Assembly (NCBI RefSeq): GCF_010450875.1
Contig: NZ_CP048422.1
Span: 3,292,548-3,356,547 of the forward strand
Origin: Sphingomonas insulae
GTDB lineage: Bacteria > Pseudomonadota > Alphaproteobacteria > Sphingomonadales > Sphingomonadaceae
Direction: 5' to 3'
DNA: 64,000 bases
A model generated the notes under the pieces. That model made no database searches. It was given only the letters and a program-made list of their open reading frames with translations, and was not told where the DNA came from. Below are positions 58,182 to 64,000 of this stretch, in pieces (positions within the stretch are counted from its first letter, which is position 1; each line of letters opens with the position of its first letter). A program made the position numbers and the translations under genes.

Positions 58182-58802
58182 TCAGGCCGCTGGCGCCATC
58201 GCCGCGTCGTCCAGCGCCGCGGCGCGGACATAGGCATCGCGCTTCACCAGGCGGGCGACATAGGCGTCGAATGCGTCACGCTTCGGCAGCGAACCGAATT
58301 GCACGCCCCAGATCACCTGAGACCCGACATAGACATCCGCCGCGGTGAAGCGGTCACCGGCAATATATGCGTGTGCCGCCACCGCCTGTTCGAGCACGTC
58401 GACCACGCGGTCGTAATCGCCATAGCCGACCATTCGCCGCTGCTGGTCGGTCGGCACCACGCCCAGCGATCGGTTGGTCACCGCCGCCTCCACCGGTCCG
58501 GCGGCGAAGAACAGCCAGCGGTAATAATCCGCGCGTTCGTCGGCGTTTGGCGCAAGGCCTGAATCGGGAAATGCCTCGGCCAGATAGGCGCAGACCGCGG
58601 CGCATTCGGTCACCGTCCTGCCGTGGTGGACGATCGCGGGAACCTTGCCCATCGGGTTGATCGCCAGGAACGGCTGCTGCTTCATGGTCGCAGCATAGTC
58701 GAGCAGCACGACCTCATAGTCCGCGCCGACTTCTTCGAGCATCCAGCGGGCGATCCGGCCGCGCGACATGGGGTTGGTGTAGAGTGTCAGGTCAGCGGTC
58801 AC
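58182..58802 (-). CDS. Glutathione S-transferase family protein
   Basis: The 206-residue product (GTG start) has an N-terminal thioredoxin-like domain (LTLYTNPMSRGRIARWMLEEVG, then NPMGKVPAIVHHGRTVTECAAVCAYLAEAFP) and the all-helical C-terminal domain (FTAADVYVGSQVIWGV). The catalytic residue is probably Ser13 in the NPMSRG turn. It would detoxify electrophiles with glutathione. It lies 13 bases downstream of the dienelactone hydrolase gene. Confidence 0.93.
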   Translation of the reverse strand: MTADLTLYTNPMSRGRIARWMLEEVGADYEVVLLDYAATMKQQPFLAINPMGKVPAIVHHGRTVTECAAVCAYLAEAFPDSGLAPNADERADYYRWLFFAAGPVEAAVTNRSLGVVPTDQQRRMVGYGDYDRVVDVLEQAVAAHAYIAGDRFTAADVYVGSQVIWGVQFGSLPKRDAFDAYVARLVKRDAYVRAAALDDAAMAPAA

Positions 58803-58815
58803 GCCCCCTGCTCCG

Positions 58816-59673
58816 TCACAGGGTCTTGGCGAACAGGTCGAGCATCCGGCCCCAGGCCCGTTCGGCCTGCGGCTGGTTGTAGACCTTGCTGTCGATCACG
58901 CACCAGCCATGCATCGCGCCGTCATAAACCTCGATCTCGGCCGGACGTTTGGCGGCGGCGAACGCCTCGCGCAGCGCGACCTTGTCGTTCGGGCTGCGGG
59001 CGTCGTCGTTGCTCGCGATCGCGATCAGATAGCCGCCCCGCAATTGCGGGACGAGCCGGTGCGGGCTGTCGGGTGCGTCGCTGACCAGTCCGGCACCGTG
59101 GAACGAGGCGCCGGCATGGACGCGTGCCGGCACGGCGGCGGCCGTGCGCATCACCATCGGGCCACCCATGCAATAACCGGCGCTGCCGACGCCGCGCTTC
59201 GTATCGACCTCCTTCTGCTTGTCGAGGAACGCGACGAAGGTCTTGCCGTCGCTGGTCGTCGCCGCCGGCGTCAGGGCTGCGCGCCAGGGCGTGATGCGCT
59301 CGCGCACCGCGGGCTGGTCGAACGATTCGCCGGGCTGGACGATCGGGGATTTGGTCGAACGGTAGAACTGGTTGAAGACCAGCACCGCATAGCCCGACTG
59401 GGCGAGGCGATCGGCCATGGTGCGGAACGCCGGACGAAGACCCATGATGTCGGGCCACATCAGCACGGCCGGGTGCTTACCCGTGGTTGGCGCCGTGAAA
59501 TACGCGTCGCATTGGCCGTCGGGCGTGGTGATGACGACGTTGCGCCCCGTCACCGCCTTGGCATTCGCCGGCGCGGGCAGCATCACCGCAGCGCCGATCG
59601 CGCCGGCGGCGGCGCCGAGCTGGCGACGGGTCAGGTGACGGTCGGTGTCGGCGGCAGTCAGTTCGTCGCACAT
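58816..59673 (-). CDS. Tat-exported dienelactone hydrolase family protein
   Basis: The 285-residue product has a twin-arginine signal (LTRRQLGAAAGAIGAAVMLPAPANA), so it is probably exported folded. The dienelactone hydrolase core shows the nucleophile elbow GYCMGG (catalytic cysteine), a C-terminal YDGAMHGW with the histidine, and an acid in IASNDDARS. The substrate is unknown. It shares a unit with the downstream glutathione transferase. Confidence 0.9.
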   Translation of the reverse strand: MCDELTAADTDRHLTRRQLGAAAGAIGAAVMLPAPANAKAVTGRNVVITTPDGQCDAYFTAPTTGKHPAVLMWPDIMGLRPAFRTMADRLAQSGYAVLVFNQFYRSTKSPIVQPGESFDQPAVRERITPWRAALTPAATTSDGKTFVAFLDKQKEVDTKRGVGSAGYCMGGPMVMRTAAAVPARVHAGASFHGAGLVSDAPDSPHRLVPQLRGGYLIAIASNDDARSPNDKVALREAFAAAKRPAEIEVYDGAMHGWCVIDSKVYNQPQAERAWGRMLDLFAKTL

Positions 59674-59843
59674 GCGCGCTCTCCCAAGGAATTAGAGGGA
59701 GGCTAGCGGAGACTCACTGTCGGTGCAAAAGACCTTTTGCACACGCCTGTGCCCGCGCAAACGTCGGGGCGCCGGCCATAACCGACCGGCGCCCCGTCAC
59801 GAGCCTCGCGTCTTCGGGACCACGTGTCGTCCCGGCCGTCATG

Positions 59844-60524
59844 TTACCGCTTGAACGGGTCCTGGAACAGCGCCTCGGCGGCGGCCGCCGGGTCGTTCTG
59901 ATCGACCTCCACGCCGCGCGCCACCGCATCACGCTCGGCACGGAGCGAGGCGATCAGCGCCTCGCGATCGCCCTCCAGCCGGGTGTCGGTCGGTGCGGCC
60001 TCGTTACCCGACGCCTTCGACGCCTTGGCGACCGCGGCGTCCAGTTCGCGCTGCGTGGTGAGGCCCAGCGTCACCGGGTCCTTCGGCGTGATGTTGCCGA
60101 TGTTCCAGTGGCTGCGATCGCGAATGGCGGCGATGGTCGTGCGGGTGGTGCCGATCAGGTTGCTGATCGCGCCATCGGTGATCTCGGGATGGTTGCGGAT
60201 GATCCAGGAAATGCCGTCCGGCTTGTCCTGCCGCTTCGACACCGGCGTGTACCGCGGGCCCTTGGTGCGGCGGACCTGCTCGGGCCCCTTGATCATCTTC
60301 AGGCGATAGGCGGGATCGGCCTGGCCCTTCTCGACCTCCTCCTGCGTCACCTCGTGCGCGCGCACCGGATCGCGGCCGGTCAGCTTGGTCGCGGCGGTAT
60401 CGTCGGCGATCGCCTGGACTTCCAGAATGTGCAGGCCGCAGAAATCGGCGATCTGGTCGAACGACAGCGACGTGTTGTCGACCATCCAGGAAGCGGTCGC
60501 ATGGGGCATGAGCGGCTGGGCCAC
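59844..60524 (-). CDS. TrcR/DUF1013 cell-cycle transcriptional regulator
   Basis: The 226-residue product starts with GTG (MAQPLMPHATASWMVDNTSL) and has the DUF1013 blocks FDQIADFCGLHILEVQAIADD, ISWIIRNHPEITDGAISNLIGTTRTTIAAIRDRSHWN and ITPKDPVTLGL. This family, called TrcR in some annotations, is conserved in alphaproteobacteria and has helix-turn-helix-like segments. An ACGGAG site lies upstream. The 170 bases after it hold a strong GC hairpin near 59765-59800. Confidence 0.87.
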   Translation of the reverse strand: MAQPLMPHATASWMVDNTSLSFDQIADFCGLHILEVQAIADDTAATKLTGRDPVRAHEVTQEEVEKGQADPAYRLKMIKGPEQVRRTKGPRYTPVSKRQDKPDGISWIIRNHPEITDGAISNLIGTTRTTIAAIRDRSHWNIGNITPKDPVTLGLTTQRELDAAVAKASKASGNEAAPTDTRLEGDREALIASLRAERDAVARGVEVDQNDPAAAAEALFQDPFKR

Positions 60525-60652
60525 GGGGAAACTCCGTCCGAAATAAATAGGGCCGCCCCTTACCGGAGCGGCCGTGTCATAGCGTGGGATGTACTGCGCG
60601 TCGGGGTGAAGGGCAAGGTGCGACGGAAAACCGACGCACCGCCGTCGGAACA

Positions 60653-61651
60653 CTACGGCGTCAGCACGATCTTGCCGACGTGATCGCCCTCTTCCATGCG
60701 GGCATGCGCGGCCGCCGCCTCGCCGAGCGGGAACACCCGGTCGATCACCGGGCGCAGCCGACCGGATTCGACGTGCGGCCAGACGGTCCGCACGATCTCG
60801 TCGGCCACCAGCGTCTTGAACGCGGTATCGCGCGGACGCAGCGTCGATCCCGTCAGCGTCAGGCGGCGGCGCATGATCTCGAACAAGGGGATGGTCGCTT
60901 GCGCGCCCCCCTGCACCGCGATCGAGACGTGGCGCCCGTCGTCGGCCAGGCATTGCAGGTTGCGCGGCACATAGTCACCGCCGACCATGTCGATAACCGC
61001 GGTGACGCCCTTGCCGGCGGTGATCGCCTTCACCCGCTCGACGAAATCCTCGGTCTTGTAGTTGATCGCATGGTCGGCGCCGAGTTCGAGGGCCTTCTCG
61101 CATTTCGCATCGGAACCGGCGGTGACGATGATCGTCAGGCCGAAGATGTTGGACAGCGCGATCGCCATCGTGCCGATGCCGCTGGTGCCGCCGTGCAGCA
61201 GCACGCTGTCGCCCTCGGTGGCGAACGCCCGCTCGAACAGGTTCGTCCACACGGTGAAGAGCGTTTCGGGGATCGCCGCCGCCTCGACCATCTCCAGCCC
61301 GTGCGGTACGGGCAGGCACTGGCCGGCGGGTGCCACGGCATATTGCGCATAGCCGCCGCCCGCCAGCAGGGCGCAGACCGGCTGGCCCAGCTGCATATCC
61401 TCGACCCCCTCGCCCACCGCCACGATCGTGCCCGCGATCTCCAGGCCCGGGATCGACGGTGCGCCGGGGGGTGGTGCGTAGCCGCCCTTGCGCTGGAGGA
61501 CGTCGGGACGGTTGACGCCGGCGGCGGCGACCTGGATCAGCACCTCGCCCGGTCCCGGCACCGGCACCGGCCGTTCGACCAGGCGCAGCACCTCCGGCCC
61601 ACCGGGTGCCTCCGGATCGATCGCCTGCATGGTGTGTGGCAGTCCGCTCAT
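60653..61651 (-). CDS. NAD(P)H-quinone oxidoreductase (zeta-crystallin/PIG3-like)
   Basis: The 332-residue product belongs to the medium-chain dehydrogenase/reductase family: AAAGVNRPDVLQRKGGY and SIPGLEIAGTIVAVG near the start, the nucleotide motif LLHGGTSGIGTMAIAL, and no zinc-binding cysteine cluster. This fits NADPH-dependent quinone oxidoreductases. It lies upstream of the TrcR gene on the same strand, 128 bases away. Confidence 0.92.
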   Translation of the reverse strand: MSGLPHTMQAIDPEAPGGPEVLRLVERPVPVPGPGEVLIQVAAAGVNRPDVLQRKGGYAPPPGAPSIPGLEIAGTIVAVGEGVEDMQLGQPVCALLAGGGYAQYAVAPAGQCLPVPHGLEMVEAAAIPETLFTVWTNLFERAFATEGDSVLLHGGTSGIGTMAIALSNIFGLTIIVTAGSDAKCEKALELGADHAINYKTEDFVERVKAITAGKGVTAVIDMVGGDYVPRNLQCLADDGRHVSIAVQGGAQATIPLFEIMRRRLTLTGSTLRPRDTAFKTLVADEIVRTVWPHVESGRLRPVIDRVFPLGEAAAAHARMEEGDHVGKIVLTP

Positions 61652-61724
61652 CCCGTCGCATCCTTCACGATCGATCTGCGCGCCTTATTGACATCACCGG
61701 GGCGAGGGTCAACGTTGATGAGCC

Positions 61725-61919
61725 ATGGATCTGGACGACGCCCCCTCGCGTCCCAACGACGCTTTGATCGAGCTGCTGCGGCAGGACCTCGATCCGCTGT
61801 CCGTCGCCGAACTGGAAGCCCGTATCGCGGCGCTGGAGGGCGAGATCGCCCGCACCCGTGCCGCGCGGGACCGATCGGTCGATCACCGGGCCAGCGCCGA
61901 CGCATTGTTCAGGCGGTGA
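61725..61919 (+). CDS. DUF1192 family small protein
   Basis: The 64-residue protein MDLDDAPSRPNDALIELLRQ... has the DUF1192 pattern DPLSVAELEARIAALEGEIARTRAA, a short coiled coil, followed by a basic end. It is an alphaproteobacterial family of unknown function. It is divergent from the quinone oxidoreductase gene and lies 119 bases upstream of clpA. Confidence 0.88.
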   Translation: MDLDDAPSRPNDALIELLRQDLDPLSVAELEARIAALEGEIARTRAARDRSVDHRASADALFRR

Positions 61920-62038
61920 GCGGCCGCCGCGTCCTGTTGCCCCGGTCGCGGTGTCAAGAGCTTGATGGACGCGCACCCGATACCGACATTGTTGGAAAGG
62001 GCGCGGCCACGCACCGCGTTCCGACTGGAGTAATCTGA

Positions 62039-64000
62039 ATGCCATCCTTCGCCCCCGCGCTCGAGACCACGCTGCACAAGGCGCTCGAAGCCGCGTCATC
62101 GCGTCGGCACGAATATGCGACGCTCGAACATCTGCTGCTCGCCCTGATCGGCGACGAACATGCCTCCAAGGTCATGGAGGCATGCCACGTCGACCTGGGC
62201 GAGCTGCAAACGACCGTCGCGCATTACCTCGACACCGAGCTGGACGCGCTGAAGGTCGACACGGCAACCGACCCGTCGCCGACCAGTGGGTTCCAGCGGG
62301 TGGTGCAGCGTGCGATCCTGCACGTCCAGTCGTCTGGCCGCGACGAGGTGACCGGGGCGAATGTGCTCGTCGCGCTGTTCAGCGAGCGGGAGAGCTATGC
62401 GGTGTATTTCCTGCAGCAGCAGGACATGAGCCGCCTCGATGCCGTCAGCTTCATCAGCCATGGCGTCGGCAAGGGCGCCGGTGCCGCCGAAGCCTCGACG
62501 CCCAAGGGTGCCGAGGAGGAAAAGCCCGCCAAGGGACAGGAGAAGGGCAAGACGGAAAGCGCACTCAAGCAATTCACCGTCGACCTTAACGAGAAGGCGA
62601 AGATCGGCAAGGTCGATCCGCTGATCGGACGCGGGCCGGAGGTGGATCGCACGATCCAGATCCTCTGCCGCCGGTCGAAGAACAATCCGCTCTACGTCGG
62701 CGATCCCGGCGTCGGCAAGACGGCGATCGCCGAAGGCCTCGCGCGCAAGATCGTCGAGGGCGAGGTTCCCGACGTGTTGAAGGAAGCGGTGATCTACAGC
62801 CTCGACATGGGGGCGTTGCTTGCCGGCACCCGCTATCGCGGCGATTTCGAGGAGCGGCTGAAGGCGGTCGTCAACGAGCTCGAAAAGCTGCCGCACGCGG
62901 TGCTGTTCATCGACGAGATCCACACCGTGATCGGTGCCGGCGCGACGAGCGGCGGCGCGATGGACGCGTCGAACCTGCTCAAGCCCGCGCTGTCGGGTGG
63001 CACGATCCGCTGCATCGGCTCGACCACCTACAAGGAATTCCGCAACCACTTCGAAAAGGATCGCGCGCTGCTGCGCCGGTTCCAGAAGATCGACGTCAAC
63101 GAACCGACGATCGAGGACACGATCAAGATCCTTGCCGGCCTGCGCTCGGCGTTCGAGGAGCATCATTCGGTCAAGTATACGCCGGATGCGATCAAGTCGG
63201 CGGTGGAACTCAGCGCGCGCTACATCAACGACCGCAAGCTGCCGGACAAGGCGATCGACGTGATCGACGAGGTCGGCGCGATGCAGATGCTGGTGCCCGC
63301 CAACAAGCGCAAGAAGACGATCACCGCCAAGGAGATCGAACAGGTGATCGCGACGATGGCGCGCATCCCGCCGAAATCGGTATCGACCGACGACAAGGCG
63401 GCGCTGGAAAGCCTCGAAACCGACCTGAAGCGCGTCGTCTTCGGCCAGAATGCCGCGATCGAGAAGCTGGCGTCGGCGATCAAGCTGGCGCGCGCGGGCC
63501 TGCGCGAACCGGAAAAGCCGATCGGCAATTACCTGTTCACCGGCCCCACCGGCGTCGGCAAGACCGAGGTCGCCAAGCAGCTGTCGTCGATCCTGGGCAT
63601 CCCGCTCCAGCGGTTCGACATGTCCGAATATATGGAACGCCATTCGGTCAGCCGGCTGATCGGTGCGCCGCCGGGCTATGTCGGCTTCGACCAGGGCGGG
63701 CTGCTGACCGACGCCGTCGACCAGAACCCGCATTGCGTGCTGCTGCTCGACGAGATCGAGAAGGCGCATCCGGACCTGTTCAACATCCTGTTGCAGGTGA
63801 TGGACAACGGCCGCCTGACCGACCAGCACGGCAAATCGGTGGATTTCCGCAACGTGATCCTGATCATGACCACCAATGCCGGTGCGTCGGACATGGCGCG
63901 CGAGACGGTCGGCTTCGGCAACCTGACGCGCGAGGGCGAGGACGAGCAGGCGGTGCAGAAGATGTTCACGCCGGAATTCCGCAACCGCCTCGATGCGATC
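62039..64000 (+). CDS. clpA: ATP-dependent Clp protease ATP-binding subunit ClpA (partial, 3' end off window)
   Basis: ClpA unfolds substrates for ClpP. The 654 codons seen start MPSFAPALETTLHKALEAAS. They cover the N-domain (1-145), a charged linker, AAA-1 with GDPGVGKT (221-228), FIDEIHT and the sensor region, and most of AAA-2 with GPTGVGKT (about 502-509) and LLLDEIEKAHP. About 100 residues of the usual 750-770 are missing at the right edge. No clpS is visible directly upstream. Confidence 0.97.
   Translation, partial: MPSFAPALETTLHKALEAASSRRHEYATLEHLLLALIGDEHASKVMEACHVDLGELQTTVAHYLDTELDALKVDTATDPSPTSGFQRVVQRAILHVQSSGRDEVTGANVLVALFSERESYAVYFLQQQDMSRLDAVSFISHGVGKGAGAAEASTPKGAEEEKPAKGQEKGKTESALKQFTVDLNEKAKIGKVDPLIGRGPEVDRTIQILCRRSKNNPLYVGDPGVGKTAIAEGLARKIVEGEVPDVLKEAVIYSLDMGALLAGTRYRGDFEERLKAVVNELEKLPHAVLFIDEIHTVIGAGATSGGAMDASNLLKPALSGGTIRCIGSTTYKEFRNHFEKDRALLRRFQKIDVNEPTIEDTIKILAGLRSAFEEHHSVKYTPDAIKSAVELSARYINDRKLPDKAIDVIDEVGAMQMLVPANKRKKTITAKEIEQVIATMARIPPKSVSTDDKAALESLETDLKRVVFGQNAAIEKLASAIKLARAGLREPEKPIGNYLFTGPTGVGKTEVAKQLSSILGIPLQRFDMSEYMERHSVSRLIGAPPGYVGFDQGGLLTDAVDQNPHCVLLLDEIEKAHPDLFNILLQVMDNGRLTDQHGKSVDFRNVILIMTTNAGASDMARETVGFGNLTREGEDEQAVQKMFTPEFRNRLDAI

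Noticed and set aside
62096..63829. A 577-codon minus-strand frame
   Set aside because: It is antisense to clpA, whose motifs are all in place on the plus strand.

Overview
The window is high-GC chromosomal DNA of an alphaproteobacterium, most likely a sphingomonad (Sphingomonas or a close relative). Support comes from the mix of alphaproteobacterial markers (CpdR, TrcR/DUF1013, DUF1192, DUF1289, DUF2794), SapC, the glycine/arginine-rich head on ribosomal protein S5, and palindromic intergenic repeats of the type I know from sphingomonads. No 16S gene is present, so this is inferred from gene content. I see no prophage, insertion sequence or CRISPR array; the window is mainly core genome.

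Layout. 1-16352 (minus strand): the str-S10-spc supercluster, read rpsL-rpsG-fusA-tuf, rpsJ, rplC-rplD-rplW-rplB-rpsS-rplV-rpsC-rplP-rpmC-rpsQ, rplN-rplX-rplE-rpsN-rpsH-rplF-rplR-rpsE-rpmD, rplO, and secY (cut by the left edge). Terminator-like hairpins and structured gaps split this cluster into segments. 16593-19671: a membrane protein, a secreted alpha/beta hydrolase, tRNA-Trp, a 47-residue membrane peptide, secE and nusG with a terminator. 19829-24578: a two-component cyclic-di-GMP pair (CHASE4 histidine kinase; receiver-GGDEF-EAL) and a ROK sugar kinase. 24647-29803: the amino-sugar operon glmU-vapB-vapC-glmS plus an FAD monooxygenase. 29866-32627: gph, a serine acetyltransferase with DUF2794, and a TSUP exporter. 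32766-36065: ahpC, ahpF and oxyR, the peroxide response. 36103-40498: a fasciclin lipoprotein, pgsA-moaD-moaE, an LplT-like transporter, a tiny membrane protein and a GreA/GreB-like protein.

40882-43786: an OmpR-type two-component system divergent from a secreted EF-hand protein. 43917-50339: an MFS transporter divergent from the cytochrome bo3 operon cyoABCD-surf1, with a perfect operator-like palindrome between them. 50726-53029: tRNA-Val, cpdR, an N-formylglutamate amidohydrolase, a probable small RNA on the minus strand and cytochrome b561. 53198-61919: SapC, a FAD-linked oxidase, a secreted protein, a DEAD-box helicase, DUF1289, a GST, a Tat-exported dienelactone hydrolase, TrcR, a quinone oxidoreductase and DUF1192. 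62039-end: clpA, cut by the right edge.

Themes that join the genes are translation and secretion (ribosomal genes, secY/secE, nusG), cell-envelope precursors (glmU/glmS, pgsA), oxidative stress and respiration (ahpCF-oxyR, cyo), and cell-cycle control through regulated proteolysis (cpdR, clpA, trcR). I found no clearly new multi-gene system. The most useful leads are the minus-strand small RNA at 52259-52365, Arg at S12 position 88, the terminator-like elements around rplO and secY, the frame break at the start of cyoC, the VapBC pair inside the glmU-glmS operon and the palindrome in front of cyoA.
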